From: Eublepharis macularius
Lineage: Eukaryota > Chordata > Lepidosauria > Squamata > Eublepharidae
Assembly (NCBI RefSeq): GCF_028583425.1
Contig: NC_072796.1
Coordinates: 130,793,464 to 130,857,463, forward strand
Direction: 5' to 3'
Length of the DNA stretch: 64,000 nt
Each line of letters starts with the position of its first letter. Position 1 is the stretch's first letter. This document shows positions 1 to 10,205 of the stretch, in pieces. Position numbers and translations under genes: made by a program. Below the pieces are notes generated by a model that had not been told where the DNA came from, made no database searches, and saw only the letters and a list, made by a program, of their open reading frames with translations.

Positions 1-25
1 CCGATTGCCACTCTTTTTTTGACAT
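1..25 (-). CDS. L1 ORF1 start, partial (runs off window edge)
   Basis: On the minus strand an ATG at bases 25-23 opens a frame that continues to base 1 and reads MSKKEWQS. A lysine-rich start of this kind is usual for LINE-1 ORF1 proteins (the RNA-binding chaperone of the L1 RNP). The long GC-rich leader upstream fits an L1 5' UTR. Only eight residues are visible, so the identity rests mainly on context; the rest of the element lies outside the window. Confidence 0.45.
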
Positions 26-939
26 CGTGGGGCTTGCTTTAGCTCGCTCCCACGAATCCGCTCTCTTCCTTAACTCCGTGGCGTAAAATTTAACGTTTTT
101 CTATTTTAAATGTCCCGGTCTTCTTATAGAAATTAAGTTTTAAAGAGTCCAAAATGTCGGGCGTCTTTTCTCTATGGTTTCTCTATGATTTTGTAATCCA
201 AGATGGCCTACTTCCTCTTCCGCTGAAGCCGCGACCCTTCCCCTTTCAAAAATGGCGATTCCCTACTTCCTGCCCTCCAGCAAGGGCCGCTTCTCTCCAG
301 CCACTCTATTGTTATTATGCACTTCCTGTCTCCCGTCTTCCCACAGCAGATCTCGCGATGGTGTCTTTTTCTCACAGCTCCAAAGCCACAGGTATTCAAA
401 ACAATAGTCCCATTTCTTTAATAACTTCTTTAAACTTAGTCTCTTTTTAAATTCGATTCCTGCCGAGTCTTCCCCTCCTTTTCACTAGTCTGTTGCAGTT
501 TAAAAATCTACTTTTTTTTCCTCTCTGTTTTTATCAATCTGTCCCGTCTCAGAAGATAATGATCTTTACCTTCTCTTCACTTTTCTCGGGTTGTAATCGC
601 TGTTTCGATTTTAAGTTCTCCTCTCAGCTTCTTCCCCCAATCGATGCTTGGGTATGTAGGTCTTATGCCAGCCGAATTGGCCCCAAAACTGCCGCAGAGA
701 TTATAGCCGACCCGTCGCAAGGTGGGACCTCAAGGATCGGGGGGAGACTCGCTGTGCAGAGCCCCCCCTCGTCCGAGATCTAACTCACCCTAGGGTCTTG
801 AGCGTTCTTTGCCTGCTCCCCGCCTGAGAGCAGTCGGCCGCGGGCTATTTTCACCCCGCCGGCCGGTTAAAACGGCAGTCCGGTCAGCTCCGCAAGTGGA
901 GCTGCGTTAGACCTCCATGGATCCCAAACAGGAAGTCGG
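26..939 (-). mobile_element. L1 LINE 5' UTR / internal promoter region
   Basis: Read on the minus strand this is a leader of about 900 bp. It is GC- and CpG-rich near its outer end (640-905) and purine-rich toward the ORF1 start. It begins around 939 with GACTTCCTGTTTGGGATCC and contains an in-line GCCATCTTGGATTAC motif near 195-210. A long CpG-rich leader ahead of a lysine-rich ORF1 ATG is the expected layout of a vertebrate L1 that was not 5'-truncated. Most LINE copies lose this end, so this one may be fairly young. No target duplication can be tested because the 3' end is outside the window. The L1 assignment is inference; the exact 5' boundary is uncertain by tens of bases. Confidence 0.55.
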
Positions 940-942
940 ATT

Positions 943-1025
943 GTTTATATTTATTTTTTTTAAGGTCTGTCCCCCTGCTTTTCTCCCCAAGGGGGACCCA
1001 AAGTGGCTTACAAAATACAATTGAA
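943..1025 (-). mobile_element. LINE/SINE 3'-tail fragment
   Basis: On the minus strand this reads as a 'GTAAGCCACTTTGGGT ... AAATAAATATAAA' tail. This type of 3' end is shared by many squamate L2/CR1-like LINEs and SINEs. It directly abuts the L1 5' end, so the L1 probably inserted beside or into it. Confidence 0.4.
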
Positions 1026-1432
1026 CAATTTGAACCAAACAATGAACAAGAATGCTCTAAATCTTGGATGAGTTCTGAATGCACGAGCTAGTCTTGCTCC
1101 GAGGCCTCAAGCTGTGATGTGGCTTGCACCAAAGACTTGCACCTCTGCCTGCAGACTTCCAAAGAGAAGAGGAACCAACTCAGCCCAGATCTTACTCAGC
1201 TGCTATTAGCAAGATGCTTCCTAGCTTCTTGCTAGAAAACCCTCTTACAGGCATTACCATTTGCTGTTAGCATTAAAAGGGGAAAAAACCATTATAAAGC
1301 ACATATCCTTTCCCCTTTAAAATGGTACTAATAGCAAAGGGTGGAGAGCAAGATTTGAATAGTGAAGCCAAATGGGAGAGTTATGGGATTAAACTTCCTA
1401 TCCCTTCCCTGCCCAGCCCTAAGAATCTCTTT
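1026..1432. other. Unassigned sequence
   Basis: I see no coding signature and no recognisable repeat here. Short inverted matches occur around 1255-1335 (AAAAGGGG / CCCCTTTA). Confidence 0.5.
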
Positions 1433-1859
1433 ACACAAGACTCTTCGGTGTGTGTTCATCAAGTGTAGGGAGATACAATCTCAGCTGGGAAGCGTAGTTT
1501 AAAAAGACAGAGCCGATGGAGATGGCTCCTCAGAGGGTTTGTTAATTTCATCTTCGCCACCCCGAAGGCTCTGTCAATTTCACCTCCGCAATCTAAAATG
1601 GCGTGGGATTGCAACCAGAGGGCAGCGAGGGATGGAAATAGGGTGGAGCTGCCTTCCAGAACCCCACTTGGACCTGGAGAGGTTATGATGGGCTGAAATT
1701 TCCTTTCTGGCATTTCACAGCCCCTTCACACAGCTCCAGCATATAGCAAAGCATTTGCCCTGCTGCCAGCTCTGTCATTTTAAACTACCCTTCCCGGCTA
1801 ACATTGCATCTCCCAACACGTGCTCTTCACATGTCAGATGTCTCATGTAGAGAGACTCA
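1433..1859. mobile_element. MITE, CTCTCTACAYGAG-TIR family, subtype A
   Basis: The ends are inverted copies: CTCTTTACACAAGAC at the left and, reversed, GAGTCTCTCTACATGAGAC at the right. Both are followed by a shared inner segment (CAAGTG...GGGAGAT..CAAT..TAGC..GGGAA.. then a CAGAGC motif). The interior matches the copy at 58474-58919 closely, including the CAACCAGAGGGCAGCGAGG block. The element is non-autonomous, with no transposase. The family looks hAT-like, but no clean 8-bp duplication is visible at this copy. Confidence 0.7.
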
Positions 1860-2630
1860 TGATGGCGCAGGAGCATGCAATGTGCCCTGTAGAGAAGGAT
1901 CTGGATACGTGGCCTTTGTCACATCTATGACATCCTGGCATCTCGCCTGATGCAAAGCTCACAGTTCTTTCCGAAATAACCGAGGTGGCATTTTCTGACA
2001 AAAAATAGCTTCAAAGAGAGCAAGACTGCAGAATCTTGCTACTGTCCCCAGCACGCAACAGCCTCAGCAGATATGTTTGTGGAAGCCAAACGTCTGCTAG
2101 GATCAAAAGGCCTCCATTGTGAGCCATACAAAGAGAACAGCCTGTTTGTTTCCTTTCGAGTGCTTTGGAGACATTCTTCAACCTATGGTTCATCTGAGTG
2201 GAATTATGACCACCAACACTGTGGCAAAAGGGGATGGATTCTTGTTGTTGTTCTTGCTATTTTGTGAGAAGGTCTGCCTGTCTCTTCACACACCAAACAT
2301 TGCACAAGCTGGAAAAGAATTCCCTGCCTTTCAACACTAGCCCGAACCTTCGCTTTGTAAGAAGACGACACATTGACTTTATTATATCGATGGAATGCCA
2401 AGGATATGATAGGATTAAATTTATGGTGGAGCATTTGCTTGCGTGCTGCTCTTTCCCAAAGGAATGCATGCTTGTTGGAAAAGGTCCAGTTGGAAATGGC
2501 AGGTCTCTCCCATCTTAACCCAGCCCCTCTCTAGGACCTAATGTAGCAAAGGGTTTATCCTGACAGCAGCTGCCTTGGAAGGTACTTGGGTGAACCTGAA
2601 TGAGAACTGAGTTGGCTTGTTTGGTGTAGA
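1860..2630. other. Unassigned, mostly unique sequence
   Basis: Several short overlapping frames exist on both strands here (2011-2518), none with a recognisable domain or splice context. No repeat family is evident. It may be single-copy DNA. Confidence 0.45.
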
Positions 2631-2632
2631 GA

Positions 2633-2889
2633 GACAGTTTGGTGTAGTGGTTAAGAGCAGTAGGACTCTAATCTGGAGAATCGGGTTTGATTCCCCATTC
2701 CTCCACTTGAAGCCACTTGGGTGACCTTGGGTCAGTCACAGCTCTCTCAGAGCTCTCTCAGCCCCACCCACCTCATAGGGTGATTTTTGTTGTGAGGATA
2801 ATAATAACATACTTTGTAAACCACTCTTGAGTGTGTGTTAATTTGCCATGAAGGACGGTATATAAATCAAATATTGTTGTTGTTGTTGT
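2633..2889 (+). mobile_element. Sauria-type tRNA-derived SINE
   Basis: The tRNA-like head has a TGGTGTAGTGGTTAAGAGC A-box region and a GGTTTGATTCC B-box. The body carries GGGTGACCTTGGGTCAGTCAC and AGCCCCACCCACCTCA, then the GTAAACCACTCT..GTATATAAATCAAAT tail and a (TTG)n repeat. Just upstream, 2620-2630 repeats the head sequence TTTGGTGTAG, so the insertion may have a duplicated or scrambled start. Confidence 0.9.
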
Positions 2890-2966
2890 AGGGCAGCCAC
2901 AGAAGGTCTTTTAAAGTTCCTTTGCTATCAAAATATCACAAGTAGATTCTATTATGCCATCAGTTA

Positions 2967-3213
2967 AGCCAGTTTGGTGTAGTGGTTAAGAGTGGTAGGA
3001 CTCTAATCTGGAGAACTGGGTTTGATTCCCCACTCCTCCACTTGAAGCCAGCTGGGTGACCTTGGGTCAGTCACAGCTTCAATGACACTCTCTCAGCCCC
3101 ACCCACCACACAGGTGAGGATAATAGTACACTTTGTAAACCGCTGAGTCGGCTTTAAGTTGTCCCGAAGGGTGGTATATAAATCAAATGTTGTTGTTGTT
3201 ATTATTACTGCCT
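2967..3213 (+). mobile_element. Sauria-type tRNA-derived SINE
   Basis: Same head, body and (TTG)n tail as the copy 80 bp upstream, in the same orientation. It has a short internal deletion around 3105-3130. The two are separate insertions rather than a tandem duplicate, because unrelated sequence lies between them. Confidence 0.9.
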
Positions 3214-4080
3214 ACACTAAAAGATTGGCATCCCCTAGATTGCTCTTTTCCCTACATTTTGAGCACAGCTTTCCTTCTTCTAGCTGCTTCTAAATGCCTG
3301 AGCCAGCCGTGGTCCTCTGTTCTGCAGCAGAACATGTGGACAGGCTTGTATTCAGTTGTGTGCACGTAGCCTGCTGTTGTGTGCAAAGATCTGTGGAATG
3401 GCACACTAATCCAGCAGCAGGAACTTGAAGAGAGGATGGAATGAGGCATCTCTGGTTCCTCCCGATACGACGATTAGAACTGCAGCTCTTCTCAGATTAA
3501 AGTGAGACGCCGCAAGTGGGAAAGCAGCAGTTCAGTATGGGACTAAGGAGGAAGCTTTTCAGGAGGGCGTTCGATCTACCTGTCTCTTGGCTGATGCAAA
3601 GACTATTTCTTCGGGATCCTCTCCCTTTCTAGGGCATGATTCCCTTCTCTTCCAGATGTTTTGTGTCTAGAGTTGCCATGTCTCCCACTGTTGTAACAAG
3701 GAGCAACCCTGAATAGATCAAAACCACAAAGCAAAAAAGCAGAGGAAACCTACAATAAAGAAACTATGCAAATATCTTACAAAAGGTGTATTAAGAAACA
3801 GTTCCAAAAGTGTAAAGTGCTACACAATTTGTAAAGATCAACCTCATGTACAATATATGTATATCAAATGATCAAATATAGAAATAATCCAATATAAATC
3901 AGTCAACAGTTAATAAACGATATAACAACCGTTATTCTTAAAGTTAACAACAATTATTCCTTAAGTTTACACCAAACTTTAAACCGCTCTTTAAACCTCC
4001 ACTGTAGCAGGAAACTTCTCTCTGGCAACCTTCATTGCCTTCTGCCGCTCTGAGCAGTGGCAGGAAAATATTTTTTTACA
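3214..4080. other. Unassigned; AT-rich in the second half
   Basis: 3660-4000 is strongly A/T-rich with many ATATAAAT-like words and could be an old retroelement 3' region. Nothing specific can be assigned. No coding potential is seen. Confidence 0.4.
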
Positions 4081-4084
4081 AGCC

Positions 4085-4225
4085 GGCATCACATGGAGCA
4101 TGATGTCACTTCCGGAAGTGACTTCATCTTGACTGGGAATCATCAGAAACTCTATGGTTTTCCCCATAGCATTTCTGGTGATTTCTAGAGTGATGCGACA
4201 TCACTTCTGATAAATAAATCATATG
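4085..4225. repeat. GTCACTTCCGGAAGTGAC palindrome / CTATGG-CCATAG repeat
   Basis: A perfect 18-bp palindrome GTCACTTCCGGAAGTGAC lies at 4105-4122. It is followed by an imperfect hairpin centred on CTATGGTTTTCCCCATAG (4152-4170) and flanking AGAAACTC / TTTCTGGTGATTTCTAGAG arms. The same arrangement recurs at 11521, 19140, 38290, 48980, 55648 and 59098, so it is the core of an interspersed MITE-like family. Confidence 0.65.
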
Positions 4226-5584
4226 TCGGCCTCAGAAACCTAATTAAAGGATTCCATAGTTTGACCGTTAGCAGAGTATATCATTTGCAGTGAAAGCGTG
4301 ATTAAGGTGGTGTAAGCTGGTTAGGATGGCTGGTGTGGGTATGGGAGAGAAAATAACAAACCATACACCTGTTTTGATTTAGAAAGGAAATAATAGTTCT
4401 TTATTATAGGAACTCCATACTCTAATAGGAAAGGAGGAGAGATAGATTCTATCTACCTATCTAATCTAAGGATAGACTTGGATGGCAGGGCAAGTCCGGC
4501 ATCCATGGTCGCAAGGTGAAGAGATGGGAAAAGGAGAAGGTGCCTGGGACAAAGCCAGGAAGAGAAGGATGTCATGAGGAGGAAGTCCTGAGAATAGCAA
4601 TCTACACATCAAAGGACAGTCAGAACGGTAAACAGAAGCCCTGACTTCTCTGTCTTTCTAACTCTTTGGTTTGTCCCCCTCTGAAACCTGAGGAAAGGGA
4701 CAGCATAGAGTCCTCCTCTTCTAACAACTTCCAGTTGTGATGTCAAAGCACATGTGACAAGAGCCCTCCCACGTCCCCATCCTCAAAGCTGCTGCCGGTC
4801 ATCAGGCACAGCCTAGTAACCATCTCTGTGTCCCCCAAGGGAAGGCCCACCACATCAGGTCCAAACTATTGCCTAAGTAGACCAAGAGCTTGGAAACCCT
4901 CGATTGGATCTTCTGTCTTTTCCACTTTCTTTTGAAAGCAGGTGGAGGGACTAGAGCTGTACCCTGGGGCCAGGAAGGAACGATTAATCCTTCCTTACCA
5001 TGCCGTGTTCCCAGTAGCAATTGCCCTTCTCCCCTTAATCTGCTCTTTTCCACAACAGGGAAAGTTAGGGTTAAGTCATTCTCACAGCTCTTCTGTTCAT
5101 TTTCTGCGCTATCAAGGGGCCTGAGAATCATTCAGAAAATTCTGCCCACAGCCAGCTGCAGACGATGCAGCCGCCTTGGAACGAACAATCCGCCCCCTCC
5201 ATTCTGAATGTCAGAAACTGCCAGGAGAATTTAAAACTTTCCAGAGCCTTGTCCAGTAATTGGTGAGTCAGAACCTTTAAATGAAGACCTGGTTGGAGCT
5301 CTCTTTCATTTATTTCCCCCCTTCTCTGTTGCATAAGAAATCCAGACTTCCAAGTGTCTGAAAAGCCTGGAGCTTCTTGGTTACATTCGTTCCACAGTAA
5401 TGCCTTGTCCATCAAGGAGCAGAACAGGAAAGCGACGAAAAAAGCGAGAGAAGAAAACTCGGTCGAGAGGCACGATCCGGCCAAAGTGACAGTCTTTGAA
5501 GTCCCGTTCGTTTCAAAGGGACAAATTGAAGTGCTTGCTAACTTCTGCAGTTGAAATGGCATGGATTGAAATATAGCCCTTACT
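4226..5584. other. Unique sequence
   Basis: No repeat family is recognised. The stretch 5040-5560 looks non-repetitive and compositionally normal, with several open frames (for example minus 5128-5598, 156 codons) that show no known domain. It is a reasonable place to test for conserved noncoding sequence. Confidence 0.45.
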
Positions 5585-6210
5585 AAGGCCGTTTCCACAT
5601 GCCTTTAAAGGGATGACTCACTCACTGAATGCTGGTGGCTTTTCCTCATGAATCCAGACTAGAGATGGGCATGAACCCGGAAAATTCCGAACCATGTGGT
5701 TTGTTGTTTGTTGCGTTTCACAAACCACGAACCATGAATTTTCACGAACTTGCCTCAGTTTGCGAACCGGTTCATTCGGTTCGTGAAAACATTACTTCCG
5801 GGTCAGCAGGTCTGCAGAGAGCCCACCCGCACATTGGCTAGGAAACTGATTGATTGGCAACAGACTATTTGCAGTGACTAAGTGAAATATGAACCAAACA
5901 AACCAGGCTAAAATTTGTCACAGTTCGTGAGAAATGAGCTCCCATGAACCGCTGGTTTGCGAACCACGAACTAACTTGGTTCGTGATGAACTTTGGTTCG
6001 TAATTCAGTTCATGCCCAGCTCTAATCCATGTTTGCAAAATGGTTGTGGGCTGTCTGGCTTCCATTTTTTCAGTGCCTTTTTTGGGAACGCACTGTCCGC
6101 GGTCCCAGAAAAGGCACTAAAAAAATGGAAGCCAAATTCTGTTTTGTAACAGAAATGTCACCAGCGTTCTGGTAATGTGCCATCCCTTCAAAGGCATGTG
6201 GAAATGGCCT
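5585..6210. mobile_element. MITE with AAGGCCGTTTCCACATGCC ends (host of a nested element)
   Basis: The left end AAGGCCGTTTCCACATGCC, followed by TTTAAAGGGATG, is matched in reverse at the right by CATCCCTTCAAAGGCATGTGGAAATGGCCT. The middle contains a hairpin, TGGCTTCCATTTTTTCAGTGCC (6055 on) against GGCACTAAAAAAATGGAAGCCA. The element at 5660-6024 has inserted inside it. There is no coding sequence and no clear target duplication. Confidence 0.7.
5660..6024. mobile_element. Nested hAT-like MITE, TAGAGATGGGCATGAAC ends
   Basis: It begins TAGAGATGGGCATGAAC and ends with the reverse of TAGAGCTGGGCATGAAC. Many GTTCGTG / CACGAAC inverted words near both ends extend the terminal inverted repeat. 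The flanking octamers ATCCAGAC and ATCCATGT match at 5 of 8 bases, a decayed candidate duplication. The first 17 bases resemble the ends of the long elements at 27649, 54730 and 62540, so it belongs to the same broad group. Confidence 0.75.
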
Positions 6211-6276
6211 AAGATAATAGAAGCAGAACATGGGCAAACAACAAGATCACAGGGTTGGAGCACCTTCTTTATGAGA

Positions 6277-6405
6277 AGCATGGTGTGCAGTAGTTAGAGT
6301 GTCAGGCTAAGATCTAGGAGACCTGGGTTCAAATCCCCACTGTGCCATGGAAGTTTTGTGGATGACCTTGGGCAGTCGTTCTTTCAGTTTCACCTACCTC
6401 ATAAG
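6277..6405 (+). mobile_element. tRNA-derived SINE fragment (different head)
   Basis: The head reads TGGTGTGCAGTAGTTAGAG..GTCAGGCTA.. with B-box GGGTTCAAATCC and GATGACCTTGGGCAGTC in the body. This is a decayed relative of the Sauria SINEs from another subfamily. Confidence 0.65.
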
Positions 6406-6413
6406 GTTTAATT

Positions 6414-6740
6414 TTAAATGTATGGTATTTGTAGTCTACCTTCCTCAATGTGACTCAAGGAGGATTACACAATGTAAGTCAATAAGACCAACAGCTGGAA
6501 TTCAATAATAAAATAAGGCACAGAATGCAGAAATTTGAAAACAAGCATAAATCCGAATGCAGTGCTCAAACATAGCACAAGCAATTTGACACAAAATATG
6601 ACACGCCACTGAAACTTTCCAGTAGGTATTATATTGGTTTTTATATTGGTTTTTAACTGTTGCAATTGTTGTGAACTGCTTTGAGATTTTTTTTTAATTG
6701 AAGAGAAGGGGGTATAAAAATCTAATAAATAAATAAATAT
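6414..6740. mobile_element. LINE/SINE 3'-tail fragments, two orientations
   Basis: 6414-6480 reads as a minus-strand tail (GTAGTCTACCTTCCTCAATG..). 6640-6738 reads as a plus-strand tail (GTGAACTGCTTTGAGA...GGGGGTATAAAAATC) ending in (TAAA)n. Confidence 0.45.
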
Positions 6741-7060
6741 ACTTCCAGCAACAGACAGTACACAGTAGTATAGTCTTCAGTCCTTATCCCTTTACCACAA
6801 GATATGGCAATGGCCTTTGGCTTAGCTGAATTTGTGTAATGTCTTGCCATGCCAATAGTTTGTGTTTCATTTCTACTGGTTAACATGAGGGTTTTGAGTA
6901 TCTGTTACTGTGGTTTTAAAAAATGCAGGTCTCTAAAGCAAGAAGGAGGGGGCTGAATGGATGAGTAAGGCATGCTGTGATGGCATGGCAGCTATACCTA
7001 GGGGACAGAGTGAACTGCAGTTTTTAGTCAGAATGCTGAGGGAAAGTGGCCAGTCACTCA

Positions 7061-7294
7061 GAGCGGAACTACAAGTGACAAAAGGCACAGGTTGGACACT
7101 TGTCAGCTTCCCTCAAGTTTTGTTGGGAAATGTAGGCGTCCTAGTCTTGCGGCTTGGCTATCCGACTGCTGTCCAACGAACTTTTCAACTGTCACTTGTC
7201 CAACATTCCGCCAAGCTGCCTGCATTTCCCACCAAAACTTCAGGGAAGCTGACAAGGGTCCAACCTGTGCCTTTTGTCACTTGTAGTTCCGCTC
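7061..7294. mobile_element. 234-bp MITE, GAGCGGAACTACAAGTGACA ends
   Basis: It has long terminal inverted repeats: GAGCGGAACTACAAGTGACA at the left and its reverse complement at the right, with further symmetry inside (TCAGCTTCCCT / AGGGAAGCTGA). It is flanked by TCA on both sides (7058-7060 and 7295-7297). A second copy of exactly the same length lies at 34383-34616. No transposase is present. Confidence 0.8.
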
Positions 7295-7297
7295 TCA

Positions 7298-9082
7298 GTC
7301 AGTCTGTGTGGAAGCCTGAGAGAGTCTGCGTGTTTGTTCTCACAGAATTGTTCTGTGAGTGAAATGCTGAGGGAAGAAGCCAATGTGTTTAGCTTTGTGG
7401 ATGAAATAAGCCTGGGGTTCCCAGGTCCCTTAGCTCCCAGCCTCTATCAACTCTTATGTGGCTGATGAGGGGGACAAGGAACAAGATGGCAGCTCCCGAG
7501 AGCTCCAGGGCCTTTGTTATCGAGCCAAGAATGACATCATTCTCAGCACTGCAACAAAGGCTCCAGAGCCCACACAAACGGCGTGTGTGCATGGTAAGTC
7601 TCCCCCGTACCACCCCCACCCCCACCCGGCACCTGGCTAAATTAGCCTACGTGGCAACTGAGGGAAATAAGACTTTGAGACTGAGTCTATTTGTTTTGCC
7701 CTAAGTGGTAACTGGGGGAAAATTAGTCTTTGTGACTGGACCTGGTGACCCTGCATGGTTTTCAAGACCTGCCTCTGCATAGCAGCCAGGGCTGACCCTG
7801 CTTAGCTTCTGAGATCTGAGCTTCCAAATTGCACAAACGTATTTTCCACACTCTGAGTGTGTGTGTGTGGGGGTTGCTTTATTTGGGTTATCTTCAGGAT
7901 TAAAGATTCCCACAAATTAAATCTTTAAAAAATAGGCCAAAAAGCTGCCCAAGAAGTAACTGGTACCACATTGTATAATAAATGATGAACTAGGCTGTAG
8001 TATCCGCACCACTTCTCTTCTTTTGATATGCAATGGGTGGATATATATTTGCTTATTGGTTTGCTTATAAAGCTTATTGTATTGCTTTTCTGTCCAAAGA
8101 CATTCAACACAATTAAGATTAATTAGAACAGGGAAAAATCTAGAAAGAAAGAAAGAAAGAAATGTAAAGATCTATACCTATTTTGAAGCTACCAAGTTTA
8201 TGAACGTATTTGGAAACCAATACACTTATAAATACTCTGCTACTATTAGACGTATGTACTTATAAATGAGTTCTATTTCTGTTTAAGTAAAAGATCGCAG
8301 CAGGGTTGGATAGATTTATGAAGGATACATTCATTGTTGGGCATTAGCCATAAGAACTGAACAGGGCCTTTGAGATGGCCAGATGCCAGGGTGCAGTCAA
8401 CAGAGGCTCCCTGCATGTAGCATTTGACAGACATTATTGGAAACAGGATGTGGAAATTGACAAACCATTGGTTTGACTCAGCAGGGCTGCTCTAACCTCT
8501 AAAAGGTACAAAATGAATGTTGTTGTTATCATGTGTTTTTCAATTTGGGAAATTAGAAAAAGAAGATCTGTTTTAATGAGTTTCACATAGACTCATAAAA
8601 TCATTTAAAAAAACTGAATCGTAAAAAAGAAACAGAGTAGCGACCAAGTCGTTGACTTGGAATCAGCCACCTTTCCTAGCTGATCTTTTCCAGTTCCCAT
8701 TCTTACTACAGCCCCCATTCCATGTGGCTTTTCCCCATGCACGTCTCACATCCCCCAGCCTTTTTGGGTAGTCCTCCTCTTACCGGCAGAAAAGGGACTC
8801 AGAGCCCAGAGTGTGCCCGATCTGTGGCAGCATGAAAGTCTAGGGGGAAGGAGGTGCTGCTGCTAGCGGCTGGCCAAGGGGTACCAGGAGCCCTTGGGCT
8901 GCTTGTGGGCATGGCAAGGTTTGTAGCAGGAATATAAATCTGCCCCAAAGCAGAAAGATGGCCACCTAGTTTTGCCCCACAGTAGGTTAAAGTGAACCTT
9001 TCTTCTGAGTAATTCATTGCTAGGGGTGTGTTGTAAGATGTGATCTTGGATGAAGGGAGTTCTAAAATCTAGAAAGAAGACA
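7298..9082. other. Mostly unassigned sequence with small repeat fragments
   Basis: 7780-7822 is a short minus-strand 5S-SINE fragment (GACCCTGCTTAGCTTCTGAG). 8040-8160 contains a minus LINE-like tail and a short (GAAA)n. 8303-8500 matches the interspersed repeat at 63727-63964 (ATTCATGAAGGATA...CAGGATG..). The remainder shows no gene or known repeat. Confidence 0.4.
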
Positions 9083-9090
9083 GCTACAAC

Positions 9091-9422
9091 CAGGGCTTTT
9101 TTTCTGAGAAAAGAGGTAGTGGAACTCAGTGGTGGAACTCAACACCTCACAATGGCGTCACTTTGGGTCAGCTGGAACAAGGGGGGAGTTTTTTAAAGTT
9201 TAAATTGCCCTCGGTGAAAATGGTCACATGGCCGGTGGCCCCGCCCACTGATCTCCAGACAGAGGGGAGTTTAGATTGCCCTCCATGCCACTCGGCAGCA
9301 CAGAGGGCAATCTAAACTCCCCTCTGTCTGGAGATCAGGGGGTGGGGCCACTGGCCACGTGACCATTTTTAAGAGGTGCCGGAACTCCGTTCCACCGCGT
9401 TCCTGCTGAAAAAAAGGCCCTG
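9091..9422. mobile_element. hAT non-autonomous transposon, CAGGGCTTTTTTTCTG ends
   Basis: 332 bp beginning CAGGGCTTTTTTTCTG and ending in the inverse (..CAGCAGGAACGCGG.. read outward). It is flanked by an exact 8-bp duplication GCTACAAC at 9083-9090 and 9423-9430. An internal hairpin is built on AGGGGAGTTTAGATTGCC and its complement. It has no transposase frame. An 8-bp duplication with CAG..CTG termini is diagnostic of the hAT superfamily. Related copies lie at 30540, 34345 and 49603. Confidence 0.92.
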
Positions 9423-9430
9423 GCTACAAC

Positions 9431-10120
9431 CATTCAAAGGAAGAAGAAAGTAGAACAAAAACATCCCAACGTTTTGTAACAACATTAGGCAACATTAATA
9501 TGACAGTTTTACATAGTACGGTGTGTAATGATAAAGGGAGTCATTATTACTCAGTCTTATTGTACAGGAATTCATTTCCAAACAAGCCTGTGATTGACTG
9601 CAGAGATGAAAGGGTGGCATTTCTTCTGAATTTCTCTATCTACACCTCAACTGTAATTTTGTCGGAGCCCCTTCAGGGCGCAATCCAAAAGTACCGGATT
9701 CAAGCGGAATAATTTTTATGCTGTTCTATTACTTTTTCGGATGACTTCTTTCACCTGGCCAAACACTTGTTAGAAGCTGCCATGGATTAAGACTCAGAAA
9801 AGGAGGGCTTCGAGAAGTAACTAAAATTGGCTGGATCATTTTGGAATGAAAGCTTGCAAACTGTTAGCTCCAGGTTTCCAGGTTACGTTATACACAGTGG
9901 AACAATTTTATTGCATTTTTTTAAAAAAAGCATACTACTTAGGTACAACTCAAAACCTTTTTGGCTTGTGGAGGGCACAGAATAAATCTTTTGAGTCCTG
10001 GGTTCTCAATCTATCACGTTTGCTGGGGAAGAAGGTAAACTCTTTTGCTGAATCCAGGAACGGGAGAAGGAACCAGTACATTCTGTTATATCAGATGATA
10101 TTTTGGTGCAAGGCTACAAA
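9431..10120. other. Unique sequence
   Basis: No repeat is recognised. An open frame at 9846-10160 (104 codons) lacks any domain and runs into a SINE head, so I do not call it a gene. Confidence 0.45.
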
Positions 10121-10126
10121 GAAAAG

Positions 10127-10205
10127 ACAATGTGGTGTAGTGGTTAAAGAGTCACGTTAGGAACTGGGAAACGGGAGTTTGAATCCCGAGTCTGTCCTGA
10201 AGGTG
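10127..10205 (+). mobile_element. tRNA-derived SINE head fragment
   Basis: ATGTGGTGTAGTGGTTAAAG (A-box side) and GAGTTTGAATCCC (B-box side) are spaced as in a tRNA-like SINE head. The body is mostly lost after 10205. Confidence 0.6.

Noticed and set aside
8146..8161. Short (GAAA)n run
   Set aside because: Too short to be informative as a microsatellite feature.
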